Part shown: in pieces, positions 30,734 through 39,863 of the stretch
Numbering within the stretch: position 1 is the stretch's first letter
How the letters are laid out: every line of letters starts with the position of its first letter
Assembly: GCA_963789275.1 (NCBI GenBank)
Contig: CAWBKF010000063.1
Span: 47,396 to 111,395 of the forward strand
Source of the DNA: DAHUYF01 sp963789275
GTDB lineage: Bacteria; Pseudomonadota; Alphaproteobacteria; ATCC43930; CGMCC-115725
DNA length: 64,000 bases
Direction: 5' to 3'
Position numbers and translations under genes: made by a program
Notes under the pieces: generated by a model
The model's input: the letters and a program-made list of their open reading frames with translations, nothing else
The model's database searches: none
Told to the model about the DNA's origin: nothing

Positions 30734-31969
30734 ATGCGGCGGGCGTGTTTTATCGCATTGCGCGGCGCGATGTGTCTGCTGCTCTCGACCTGCACCAATC
30801 TGGCGACCATGGAGTTCGACGCGAACAATGCGGAGGCTTTACGCTATGTGCGCGGTGGCGATCTCGAGCGTGAGGTGGATTCGCTCGTAAAGCCGCTCAT
30901 AGACCAACGTGTTACACCCGGAGCGGTCGTCGGCGTTCTTCTGCCAGATGGAAGCACGCGATTTTTCGGCTACGGCGTCAGGGATCGAGAGGGCGGCGGA
31001 ACGCCGAACGGCGACACGCTTTTTGCCGTCGGTTCCCTAAGCAAGGGATTTTTGGGCGCGATCACCGATGTGCTGGTCCAGGAAGGCCAATTGTCGTGGA
31101 GCGACACGCTGGAGAAATTATTGCCCCCGGATACGAAGCTGAGCGCCGACGCGAAAAAAATCACGTTGCTGCAATTGGTAACACACACCTCGGGACTACC
31201 GAGACAGCCGTATACGCGCGAGATCATGATCCCGTTTCTGCGCTATCTATTCACGGGGGAGAATTTCTACGCTGCGCTCGATCGTGCCTATGTGCTGCAA
31301 TATCTCACGTCCTTCACGGCTCCGAGCAAGGTCGAATATCAATATTCCAACATAGGTTTCGGGATATTGAGCTATGCGCTCGAGCAGCGCACCGGCCTAT
31401 CGGTGGATACGCTGTTGATGCAGAAAATCGTAAATCCGCTCGGCCTGAGAAATACCGGATATGTCCCCGAGGCGCTGCCTGGTTACGCGACGCGCGCTCA
31501 CGGCTATGCGGGTGATCAGCCAAAATTCATCCCGCGCGGCGCGCCTGTCCCCGATTGGCAGTTCACCCATCTCATGAGAGGATCGGCCGCCCTCTATTCG
31601 ACGGCGCGTGATTTGCTGACTTTCGCCGCTGCCCATCTGAATGGGGCGAATACGCCGTTCAGCGCTGCGCTGACCGATACATTGCAGGTTCGTTTCTCTC
31701 AACCGGACGAAACGACCGCAGTGGCATGGACCGTCGCGGATGTCGATGACCAGCGGATCGCGTATCAGCTCGGCATCGTCGCCGGCTATACCGGTTATCT
31801 CGGACTCGACCTCAAGCACCGGACGGCCGTGGTCATACTGCAGAATACCTTCAATTGGGACGAGAGTGTCGGCGGCAGATTGCTAATCCGTATGGGGCGC
31901 GCGCAAGATCAATGGCAACGAGGCCGGCCTGTCAACGCGCGGCTTTCTCGGCAGGGGCCGAACGAATAA
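30734..31969 (+). CDS. Serine hydrolase, beta-lactamase class C/esterase family, probable lipoprotein
   Basis: About 411 residues. The class C serine-beta-lactamase fold motifs are present: S101-L-S-K104 (nucleophile and base) and Y204-S-N206. The N-terminus is hydrophobic and ends LLSTCTN, a possible but imperfect lipobox (Thr before Cys). This family includes esterases and D-aminopeptidases, so antibiotic resistance should not be assumed. ATG 30734 starts directly at the signal sequence. The composition differs from neighbours: in 31141-31200 I count 32 G+C of 60, against roughly 70% in the flanking genes, suggesting transfer. It is bracketed by the flavin oxidase and a copy of that gene's 3' segment. 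Confidence 0.85.
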   Translation: MRRACFIALRGAMCLLLSTCTNLATMEFDANNAEALRYVRGGDLEREVDSLVKPLIDQRVTPGAVVGVLLPDGSTRFFGYGVRDREGGGTPNGDTLFAVGSLSKGFLGAITDVLVQEGQLSWSDTLEKLLPPDTKLSADAKKITLLQLVTHTSGLPRQPYTREIMIPFLRYLFTGENFYAALDRAYVLQYLTSFTAPSKVEYQYSNIGFGILSYALEQRTGLSVDTLLMQKIVNPLGLRNTGYVPEALPGYATRAHGYAGDQPKFIPRGAPVPDWQFTHLMRGSAALYSTARDLLTFAAAHLNGANTPFSAALTDTLQVRFSQPDETTAVAWTVADVDDQRIAYQLGIVAGYTGYLGLDLKHRTAVVILQNTFNWDESVGGRLLIRMGRAQDQWQRGRPVNARLSRQGPNE

Positions 31970-32309
31970 ATTCGCTCGCCTACAGCGACGCCGGCGATCG
32001 CAGCGGGTATTTCAACCTGAGCCAGCCCCGAGGCGCAAGACGCCGATGTTCCTGGCGCGCTGGGAGGCGTTCAACCATCTGGTCCACGATCTCGTGCGCG
32101 GCTTCGGCGGCTGGCAAGCGTGGCAATCCAAGGCGCCGAACCGAAAACTATCCAGGCGATTGATGACCGGGAAGCACGCGGCTCGTACTAGTTGATTATC
32201 GCGCCACTCAACCCCGTGTAAGAGAACGTTAATCCTGCCTTCACGGCGGTGCCGCGGGCGCCTCCTAAATTCCCTGTCGGTTTTTGACAGAGGGGATTGG
32301 GAGGCAAGT
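31970..32309 (+). other. 340-base non-coding stretch containing a gene remnant
   Basis: Between the serine hydrolase and the phosphodiesterase. Bases 31992-32112 are a broken copy of the flavin oxidase 3' region; the remaining ~195 bases hold the presumed phosphodiesterase promoter, which I cannot pinpoint. Confidence 0.5.
31992..32112 (+). pseudogene. Remnant copy of flavin oxidase 3' segment
   Basis: Direct repeat of 30021-30142, encoding recognisable pieces such as YFNLSQPRG and AFNHLVHDLVRGFGG. It lacks a start, has lost one base in the middle and stops matching before the SAEHGIG motif, so it cannot be functional. The homology is only a segment, not the whole gene. Confidence 0.85.
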
Positions 32310-34041
32310 ATGATGAAGAAGCTGTTGGGAAGCACCGCAATCGGGGCAGTCCTGTTTTTCGCCGGGGGTGGGCAACCCGCCTCGGCCGATGCCGATGACA
32401 TGTTCAGCCGCCATGCCATTCGTCACGTCTTGCTGATCAGCATCGACGGCATGCATGCGGTCGATTTCATCAATTGCGCGAACGGCGTCAGCGGGGTGAA
32501 TGGGGGCGCGCCCTATTGTCCCAATCTCGCCGAATTGAAGGAGACGGGTGCCAACTACCTCGGAGCATCGACATCGAAGCCGTCGGATTCGTTTCCGGGA
32601 TTGATGGCGCTGGTGACCGGCGGCTCTCCGCGCAGCGTCGGCGCTTTCTACGACGTCGCCTACGATCGCTCCCTCGATCCGCCCATTACAACGACAGGCA
32701 ATGGTGTCGCCGGCAGCCTCACCGCCTGCAGTCCCGGTGCGGCGCCGACGGGCACGACGACCGAATTCGACGAAGGTATCGATCTCAATAAGACGCTGCT
32801 CAATGGCGGCGCTCCGAGCGGCGACGGCGGCATCGCCTCGATCGATCCCAACAAGCTGGAGCGCGACCCGGCCCAGGGTTGCGCGCCTGTCTACCCTTGG
32901 AACTTCGTCCGCACCAACACGATTTTCGGCGTGGTGCATGAGGCGGGGGGCTATACGGCGTGGTCGGACAAGCATCCCTCCTACTCTTCGGTTTCCGGCC
33001 CGGGCAACGGCGGCAATCTCGACGATTACTACTCGCCCGAGATCAACTCGATCCCGGTGGCGCTGCCGGGCGTGACTGTCGGCAGCACGAGCTGCAGTCC
33101 GCTGCCCGACCAGACCGCGGTGGCTTCATCGAATGCGTGGACCGACAGCTTCCAGAATATTCAGTGCTACGACACGCTGAAGGTCGACGCGATCCTGAAC
33201 GAGATCAACGGCAAGACGCACAACGGCGCGAAGGCGGCGCCGCGGCCGACCCTTTTCGGGATGAATTTCCAGGCGGTCAGCGTCGGCGAGAAGCTGATCG
33301 AGAAGTCGCTCTCGCTCACCGGCGGTTATGTCGACGCGCAAGGCACGCCGACGGCGTCGCTGCTCAGCGAGATCGAGTTCGTGGATACCTCCATCGGCGC
33401 GATGGTCTCGGCGCTGAGGAGCAACGGCATCTACAACGACACGCTCATCGTCATTTCGGCGAAGCACGGTCAGAGCCCGATCGATTCCTCGCGCTACACA
33501 GGGATCACGAGCAGCGGCCCGGTTACGACCTCTCCCGCCACGATCCTGCAGAACTGCCTGCCGCTCTCCGAATCGCCGGCCAACCCGACCGGGATCGGGC
33601 CGACCGAGGACGACATCTCGATGATTTGGCTCAGCAGCAGCTGCACGACGCAGACCGCGGTCGGCACGCTCGAAACGAGCTCTCCGGCGTCCGAACAACG
33701 TCGCCGGCATCGGCCAGATCTTCTGGGGACCCGCGCTGACGCAGCTGTTCAACGCACCGGGATTGCCGCCGGATGGCGACCCGCGCACGCCCGACATCCT
33801 CATCACGCCGAATGTCGGCGTCACGTATTCGGGCAGCACTTCGAAACTCGCCGAGCATGGCGGTTTCGCGCATGATGATGTCAATGTGATGATGCTGCTG
33901 TCGAATCCCAGCTTCGAGCCGAGGACCGTCGACACCCCCGTCGAGACCGCGCAGATCGCACCGACCATTTTGAAGGTGCTCGGGCTCGACCCGCAAAGCC
34001 TCGACTCGGTTCGCATCGAGGGGACCCCGGTTCTCCCGTAG
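32310..34041 (+). CDS. Exported type I phosphodiesterase / alkaline-phosphatase superfamily protein (one-base frame break)
   Basis: About 576 residues, secreted (signal peptide ending QPASA). Alkaline-phosphatase-superfamily zinc-binding segments are visible: LLISIDGMHAVDF near the N-terminus, the nucleophile region SKPSDSFPGLMALVTGGSP, ISAKHGQSPID, and AEHGGFAHDDVNVMML at the C-terminus. This resembles nucleotide pyrophosphatase/phosphodiesterases; substrate unknown. A surplus G at 33693 (TCC G AAC) breaks the frame; beyond it NNVAGIGQIFWGP continues. ATG 32310 lies behind GGGAGG. Confidence 0.8.
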
Positions 34042-34080
34042 GTTCGCTTTCGGCGGCCAGACCGGCCGCGCCGGCAAGGG

Positions 34081-34820
34081 TCAGGGCGCCACCGCGGTGG
34101 CGCCCGACCTGCCTGCCAGTCCGGACGGCATGTCTCGCGCCGCCCGGCTCAGCCGATAGAAGATCGCGATATGGAGTGCCGCGAGGCTCGGCACCAGGAA
34201 GCACGGGACGATGATCCAGGGCAGCGTCGTCATGATCGAGCTGCCCGGCGGCTCCACGAACAGTCGAAGCGGACCGGGCGCAGAGGTCGCGCCAAGCCCG
34301 ACCGCCGCGACCAGGTCGAGAAATCCGATGATGTTCCAGGCGAGCACCAGGCCCCGCCCCGCCCGCCGGCGCGCGCGGCGATCCAGGCCACCGGCCCCGC
34401 CGTCACACCGACGAAGATGTCGCCCCAACCCGCCACCGGCGCGAAGGGCGCCGGCAGAAGCTGCTTGACATGGAGCAGCAGGAACAGCACCCCGAGGATA
34501 CGCAACACATGCACCGCGATGAGCGCCGGGAGCGGCATCGCCGACACCGCCGCACGTACATGCGCGATCCCTAGGAAGGCAAAGCAGAGCACTGCGATCG
34601 GCAGCACGACGGCGACGCCGAGAGCCGGAACGCCAAGCTCGGGTCGCAGGTTCAACGCTCCGGTCGCGCCCAGGGCGACGACGATCGCGAACCAGGCGGC
34701 AAGAATGGCGGCTGCCCGCAGCCGCCCGCTCGCGGTGCCGGAAACGGCGACTGACACGAACGCGACGACAATCGCGGCGCTGGCGGTGGTCTCGATGGCC
34801 GACAGGATATCGAACAGCAT
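34081..34820 (-). CDS. Uncharacterised integral membrane protein (one-base frame break)
   Basis: About 246 residues with roughly seven hydrophobic helices; not recognised. The first 170 residues (LFDILSAIETTASAAIVV to GPVAWIAARAG) and the rest (LVLAWNIIGFLDLVAAVGLG onward) are in different frames; a base is missing within the C/G-rich run around 34351-34372. Divergent from the MarR regulator across a region with two operator-like repeats, so it is the likely regulatory target. Confidence 0.7.
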
Positions 34821-34845
34821 GGGGTCCCTCGCTTCTGCCCGGAGG

Positions 34846-34869
34846 CTATACATCTGCATATACAGATAG
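34846..34869. promoter_or_regulatory. Operator-like repeat 1 (probable MarR site)
   Basis: Contains ATCTGCATATACAGAT, a palindrome with ATCTG/CAGAT arms, in an AT-rich island of otherwise GC-rich DNA. Fourteen bases (ATCTGCATATACAG) recur exactly at 34914-34927. It lies just upstream of the membrane-protein gene's start. Confidence 0.65.
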
Positions 34870-34897
34870 TTAGGCGCGCGCCGCGCCGTCCGAAGGC

Positions 34898-34926
34898 TTG
34901 ACGCGGCCAGTATATCTGCATATACA
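34898..34926 (+). promoter_or_regulatory. Sigma70-type promoter of marR
   Basis: TTGACG (34898-34903), a 17-base spacer and TATACA (34921-34926) form a near-consensus promoter directed at the MarR gene, predicting a leader of about 60 bases. The -10 box lies inside operator repeat 2, implying direct repression. Confidence 0.65.
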
Positions 34927-34933
34927 GCTACAT
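34911..34933. promoter_or_regulatory. Operator-like repeat 2 (probable MarR site overlapping -10)
   Basis: Second copy of ATCTGCATATACAG, 61 bases from repeat 1, covering the -10 box of the marR promoter. The placement fits negative autoregulation by the divergently encoded MarR protein; which protein binds is inferred. Confidence 0.65.
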
Positions 34934-34992
34934 CACCGGCCGGCGAGAATCAAGCGTCCCGATCGACACGTCGCCATGAGGGAGCGGAAGGA

Positions 34993-35451
34993 ATGGACAA
35001 GGAGTTGCAGGAGGTCATGGGCTGCACCTGCCTGCGGATGCGGCGCGCGACGCGGCGCGTCACCCAGATCTATGACCGGGCGCTGGAGCCCTCCGGCATC
35101 ACCGTCAACCAGTTCGGGCTCTTGACGCATCTCCATGGCGCCCGGCTCGGCGGCGCCAGTGGCTTCCCGATCGGGACGCTCGGCGAGCGGCTGGGAACCG
35201 ACCCCACGACGCTCAATCGAACGCTGAAGCCACTGCAGGAGAAAGGCTGGGTGGCGGATGCGGTCGACCCGGCCGATGGCCGCGTGCGGATCATCGGGAT
35301 CACCGATCAGGGACGCCGCGCGCTGCTCAAGGCGCTGCCGCTCTGGCGCAAGGCCCAGGCTCAGATCGAACGGGCGCTCGGCGGGTCGGCGATGCGCGTC
35401 TTGAACGAATTGCTGGATCTCTCGACCGCGCGGCTGGCTGAGCCGCGCTGA
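34993..35451 (+). CDS. MarR-family transcriptional regulator
   Basis: 152 residues, winged-helix dimeric repressor. Recognition region TDPTTLNRTLKPLQEKGW and the wing VDPADGRVRIIGITDQG are typical. The N-terminus has Cys11-Thr-Cys13 in GCTCLRMRRATRRVTQ; such a CxC pair could act as a redox or metal sensor, an inference. Good ribosome site (GGAG). Controls itself and probably the divergent membrane protein through the two operator repeats. Confidence 0.88.
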   Translation: MDKELQEVMGCTCLRMRRATRRVTQIYDRALEPSGITVNQFGLLTHLHGARLGGASGFPIGTLGERLGTDPTTLNRTLKPLQEKGWVADAVDPADGRVRIIGITDQGRRALLKALPLWRKAQAQIERALGGSAMRVLNELLDLSTARLAEPR

Positions 35452-35463
35452 GCCGCGCTCCTC

Positions 35464-37005
35464 TCACACCGGCGCGACGCGGCGCAGCGCCTCGGCGCGG
35501 GCCGGCGGCGTGTGGGCGCCGAGATCGGCGACGAGATCGTCGCGCAACGCGCGCCGGCCGGGGTCATTCCACAGATTGCGCCATTGCAGCGGATCCTCGC
35601 CGAGGTCGTAGAGCTCGCCCTCGCTGCCGTCATGGAGGCTGCCAGGGTCGCAGACGGTGCAGAGATATCCGTCGCGATAGAGGGTGCGCAGATGGATCTC
35701 GACGTTGTTGATATCGCTCGACCATTCGGTGAAGACGCGCTCGCGCCGCTGCGCCGCGGCCGCTTCGGGGCTCGCGGGCAATGCCTGCCCCTGCATCCAC
35801 GGCGCCGGCGGCAATCCTGCGATGGCGCAGAAGGTGGGCGCGAGATCGACATGCCCGACCGGGGCCGCGATGCGCGCAGGCACGACACGAGCCGCCGGCG
35901 CCTGCCGCCAGATCAGCGGCAGGCGCATCAAGGCGTCGACATGATAGGGGCCTTTGAACAGCAGGCCGAAATCGCCTTGGAACTCGCCATGGTCGCTGGT
36001 GTAGAGGATGTCGGTCTCGTCTTCCCAGCCGCGCGCCGCGACGCGCGCCAGCACGCGGCCCAGCGCCTCGTCGATGAGCTCGTTCTTGATATGCGCCATG
36101 GCGTTGATCTCGCGAATCTGATCGGCGCCGAGCGCTGCCGGCACGAATTTCGCGGGCGCCTCGAAATTCGACACGACACGCCCCTCATACCAGTCGAGCC
36201 AATGGCGCGGCTTCTCGGCGAGGATCGCGCGGGCGCGCTCGGCCGAGGCGGGATAGCCTGCGGGCAGCGACAAGGTGCGCCAATCGACGCGGCCGAGCTC
36301 CGATTGCGGCGGGTCCCAGGGGTGATGCGGATCGGGAAAGCTCAGCCACAGGAACCAGTCGGCATCCGCGGGCAGCGCGTCGAGATAGGCGATGGCACGG
36401 TCGGCGACCCAGTCGGTGTGGTAGAGGCCGCGCGGGATCGGGTTGTGCTTCACCTGCACGGCGCCGGTATCGCCGCCGCCGGCGGTGTTCTGCTCGAAGC
36501 TCGGCAGCAGCAGCACCGGGTAGTAGGCCCCGGCCAGCTCCGGGCGCTGCGCGCGCAGCCAGGCAGGATAATGCCATGGCCCCATCCCGCCATGCATGGC
36601 GAGCTCGAGATGCTCGAAGCCGCGATGCGGTCCGGTCTCGCCGAGCCGCGCCATGCGGTTCTCGTAGAATACCTGCTGCAAATCCAGCACCGGCTCGAAA
36701 TGCGCCTTGCCGATCAGCGCCGTGCGGTATCCCGCGCGCTCGTGGAGATACTGCGCCACGCTCGGCGCGTCGGCGGGCAGCGGCACCCCGTTCATGGTGA
36801 CGCCGTGGGTGCGCACATACTGCCCGGTCAGCATGGTCGAGCGCGACGGCATGCAGACGACGTTCTGGCAATGGGCGCGCGCGAAATTGGTGCCGGCCGC
36901 GGCCAGGGCGTCGATCACCGGCGTGCGCGCGACGGTGCCGCCATTGCAGCCGAGCGCATCGTAACGCTGCTGGTCGGTAGTGACGAACAGGATCTTCCGC
37001 GCCAT
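35464..37005 (-). CDS. Sulfatase-family hydrolase (formylglycine type)
   Basis: 513 residues, cytoplasmic by lack of signal peptide. Alkaline-phosphatase-superfamily sulfatase with C51-M-P-S-R55, the motif whose Cys is converted to formylglycine; metal ligands in TTDQQR near the N-terminus and TSDHGEFQGDFGL. Acts on an unknown sulfate or phosphonate monoester; close relatives are annotated as arylsulfatase or phosphonate monoester hydrolase. ATG 37005 has an AAGGGGGAAGG ribosome site. Divergent from the acyl-CoA dehydrogenase. Confidence 0.88.
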   Translation of the reverse strand: MARKILFVTTDQQRYDALGCNGGTVARTPVIDALAAAGTNFARAHCQNVVCMPSRSTMLTGQYVRTHGVTMNGVPLPADAPSVAQYLHERAGYRTALIGKAHFEPVLDLQQVFYENRMARLGETGPHRGFEHLELAMHGGMGPWHYPAWLRAQRPELAGAYYPVLLLPSFEQNTAGGGDTGAVQVKHNPIPRGLYHTDWVADRAIAYLDALPADADWFLWLSFPDPHHPWDPPQSELGRVDWRTLSLPAGYPASAERARAILAEKPRHWLDWYEGRVVSNFEAPAKFVPAALGADQIREINAMAHIKNELIDEALGRVLARVAARGWEDETDILYTSDHGEFQGDFGLLFKGPYHVDALMRLPLIWRQAPAARVVPARIAAPVGHVDLAPTFCAIAGLPPAPWMQGQALPASPEAAAAQRRERVFTEWSSDINNVEIHLRTLYRDGYLCTVCDPGSLHDGSEGELYDLGEDPLQWRNLWNDPGRRALRDDLVADLGAHTPPARAEALRRVAPV

Positions 37006-37117
37006 TCCTTCCCCCTTGCCTGCCCCGCCGCGATCGCGGAAAACGCGCTCTGGAGCGGGGCGGCGGCAGCCAGTATAAGCACCCTTCGCGCCGTTCCGGA
37101 AATGCAGGAGCACGCCC

Positions 37118-38908
37118 GTGACCGATTACGCCGCGCCCATTGCCGATATGCGCTTCCAGCTCGCCGAGATCGCCGGCCTCGGCGAGATCGCGACGCTGCC
37201 GGGCTGCGAGCACGCGACCCCGGACGTGGTCGACGCCGTGCTCGAGGAAGCAGGGAAGCTCGCCGGCGGCGTGCTGGCGCCGCTCAACCGCAGCGGCGAC
37301 CAGCAGGGCAGCCGGCTCGAGAACGGCGTCGTGCGCACCCCCGACGGCTTCAAGGAGGCCTATGCGCAATATGTCGAGGGCGGCTGGAACGCGTTGCCGT
37401 TCGCGCCCGAGCATGGCGGCCAGGGCCTGCCGATGGCGCTGGCGACGGCGGTGGCGGAGATGTGGAACTCGGCCAATATGGGCTTCGCGCTGTGCCCGCT
37501 GCTCAATGTCGGCGCGGTCGAGGCGCTCACCGCGCATGGCTCGGCCGAGCAGCAGCGCCTGTTCCTGCCGAAGCTGATCTCCGGCGAATGGACCGGGACG
37601 ATGAATCTGACGGAGCCGCAGGCGGGCTCCGATGTCGGCGCGCTGCGCACGCGCGCGGTGCGCGACGGCGACCGGTATCGCATCACCGGGCAGAAGATCT
37701 TCATCACCTATGGCGAGCACGACATGGCGCCCAACATCGCGCACCTCGTGCTGGCGCGGCTGCCCGAGGCGCCGCCGGGCACCAAGGGCATCTCGCTCTT
37801 CCTGGTGCCGAAATTCCTGGTCAACGGCGATGGCAGCCTCGGCGCGCGCAACGACGTCCGCTGCGTCAGCCTCGAGCACAAGCTCGGCATCCATGCGAGC
37901 CCGACCTGCGTGCTGGCCTATGGCGATGACGGCGGCGCCATCGGCACGCTGGTCGGCGAGGAGAATCGCGGCATGGAGTGCATGTTCACGATGATGAACA
38001 ATGCGCGGCTCAATGTCGGGCTGCAGGGCGTCGCCATCGCCGAGCGCGCCTATCAGCAGGCGCGCGACTTCGCCCGTCAGCGCGTGCAGGGCCGGCCGGT
38101 GACGGCCAAGACCGCCGGCGCCTACCCCATCCTGCATCACCCCGATGTCCGGCGCATGCTGCTGGCGATGCGGGCCCGGACCGAGGCGATGCGCGCGCTG
38201 GCCTATTACACGGCAGGCGCCATCGACCGCGCCCGGCACCATCCCGACAGCGCCACCCGCGCGCAGCAGCAGCGCCGCGTCGACTTGCTCATCCCGGTGG
38301 TCAAGGCGTGGTGCACCGATCTCGGCGTCGACATCGCGTCCACCGGCGTGCAGGTGCATGGCGGCATGGGCTTCATCGAGGAGACCGGCGCCGCCCAGCA
38401 TCTGCGCGACGCCCGCATCGCGCCGATCTACGAGGGCACCAACGGCATCCAGGCCAACGACCTCGTCGGCCGCAAGCTGCTGCGCGACGGCGGCGAGGCG
38501 GCGGGCGCGCTCATCGCCGAGATGCGCGCTATCGACGCGGCGCTCACGGCACGGCCGGGCGACGACATCGCCGCGCTGCGCGCGCCGCTGGCCGCCGGGC
38601 TCGATGCGCTCGAGCGCGCCACCGGCTGGATGGTCGAGCACGCCGCCAGCGATGCGCCGCGCGGCCTCGCCGGCGCGGTGCCTTACCTCCAGCTGATGGG
38701 CGCGGTGACCGGCGGCTGGCTGATGGCCAAGAGCGCATTGGCGGCGGACGCGATGCTCGCCGCGCGGGCGGGCGATGCCGGGTTCAACGCAGCCAAGCTG
38801 ATCACCGCGCGCTGCTATGCCGAGCACGTGCTGCCGGCCGCGCCGGGGCTGCTGCCGGCGGTGATAGGCGGCGCCACGGTGATGGGCTTCGATCTCGAGC
38901 AGTTCTAA
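37118..38908 (+). CDS. Acyl-CoA dehydrogenase, DmdC (3-methylmercaptopropionyl-CoA dehydrogenase)-like
   Basis: 596 residues, the long acyl-CoA dehydrogenase form with an extra C-terminal domain shared with DmdC and AidB-like enzymes. FAD-binding MNLTEPQAGSDVGALRTRA and the catalytic Glu in IYEGTNGIQAND are present. True DMSP-linked function cannot be concluded; most long-form members are broad-substrate acyl-CoA dehydrogenases. GTG start at 37118 behind GCAGGAG. Confidence 0.87.
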   Translation: MTDYAAPIADMRFQLAEIAGLGEIATLPGCEHATPDVVDAVLEEAGKLAGGVLAPLNRSGDQQGSRLENGVVRTPDGFKEAYAQYVEGGWNALPFAPEHGGQGLPMALATAVAEMWNSANMGFALCPLLNVGAVEALTAHGSAEQQRLFLPKLISGEWTGTMNLTEPQAGSDVGALRTRAVRDGDRYRITGQKIFITYGEHDMAPNIAHLVLARLPEAPPGTKGISLFLVPKFLVNGDGSLGARNDVRCVSLEHKLGIHASPTCVLAYGDDGGAIGTLVGEENRGMECMFTMMNNARLNVGLQGVAIAERAYQQARDFARQRVQGRPVTAKTAGAYPILHHPDVRRMLLAMRARTEAMRALAYYTAGAIDRARHHPDSATRAQQQRRVDLLIPVVKAWCTDLGVDIASTGVQVHGGMGFIEETGAAQHLRDARIAPIYEGTNGIQANDLVGRKLLRDGGEAAGALIAEMRAIDAALTARPGDDIAALRAPLAAGLDALERATGWMVEHAASDAPRGLAGAVPYLQLMGAVTGGWLMAKSALAADAMLAARAGDAGFNAAKLITARCYAEHVLPAAPGLLPAVIGGATVMGFDLEQF

Positions 38909-38945
38909 CCTTTCCTTTACCACGCCCCTTTAGGCTCGACGGGTC

Positions 38946-39311
38946 ATGTCGAGTCGACACCTCCTGCCCTTGTTTCTGGCCATGACCGCGGCCGGCGCGG
39001 CCCAGGCCAGCGAGGTCGTGCTGACGTCGAAATCACCCTATTGGGCGGTCGGCAACCGCGACGACGAGTTGAGCCGCGCCTGCTCCTTGAACCAGTTCGG
39101 GCCGCAGCATCCCGGCGACCTCGTTGCCCGCTTCACCGGCAAGGAGGGCACCGCGCTGCTCGACGTCGCCAAGGGCACCGGCGTCAATCTGCGTGATCCC
39201 AATCATTTAGCTAAACCCACCGAGGACTATTTCTTCCGCAATGTCGGCACCACCAGCTGCGAGGTCATGGTAGGCGGGCGCAAAAGCGGCAAGAAGGCTG
39301 CCGCGAAATAG
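38946..39311 (+). CDS. Small exported protein of unknown function
   Basis: 121 residues with a signal peptide (LLPLFLAMTAAGAAQA). The mature part has two Cys (RACSLNQFG and TTSCEVMVGG) that could form a disulfide and ends in a Lys-rich tail. I do not recognise a family. It lies 37 bases after the acyl-CoA dehydrogenase. Confidence 0.65.
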   Translation: MSSRHLLPLFLAMTAAGAAQASEVVLTSKSPYWAVGNRDDELSRACSLNQFGPQHPGDLVARFTGKEGTALLDVAKGTGVNLRDPNHLAKPTEDYFFRNVGTTSCEVMVGGRKSGKKAAAK

Positions 39312-39454
39312 ACTTATTCGAGAGAGGCGGCGGCGGCGAAATGCCGGGCCCGCGCCGGAAAAGGCTCAGGGACGAGAACTCCGTTTGCACAAAGTTAACC
39401 GCTGGCTCGATCTAATACCGGCCGGCGCATGTCGGCTTACCCGGAGCAGGATTT

Positions 39455-39863
39455 ATGGAAGGCGTGACGAAGTCTCGACGGTCTCAATGTCCTGGTCGTC
39501 GATGACGACGAGGCTATGCGCATGCTGGTGTGCCGGATGCTCAAGCGCATGAACATCAACCGCGTCGTCGAGGTGGCCGGCGGCGAGGAGGCGCTCGAGC
39601 GGCTCGCGGCCGCTCCCGATGCCGTCGACATCGTCATCTGCGACTGGAACATGCCCGGCATGTCCGGCATGGAACTGTTCAAGCGGGTTCAGACCAAGCA
39701 TCCGAAGTTGCCCTTCCTGATGCTGACCGGGCGGGCGGATCTCGAATCGGTGGTCGCCGCCAAGAAGGCCGGCGTCCATGGCTACATCGTCAAGCCGATC
39801 GCCGCGCAGGAACTGAAGACCAAGATCGCCTTTGTCCTCGCCAGCGCCGCCGCGCATGGGTGA
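39455..39863 (+). CDS. Single-domain response-regulator receiver, CheY-like (one-base frame break near start)
   Basis: About 135 residues. The acidic pocket (VVDDDEA), phosphoacceptor Asp in IVICDWNMPGMSG, LMLTGRAD and the Lys of YIVKPI are all present. From ATG 39455 the frame reads MEGVTKS and then breaks; one surplus base near 39473-39476 restores DGLNVLVVDDDE. No effector domain. The following gene, starting 8 bases before its stop, is a likely partner. Confidence 0.83.

Noticed and set aside
30734..31969. Calling the serine hydrolase a beta-lactamase resistance gene
   Set aside because: SxxK and YxN are shared with esterases and D-aminopeptidases; the sequence alone does not show beta-lactam hydrolysis.
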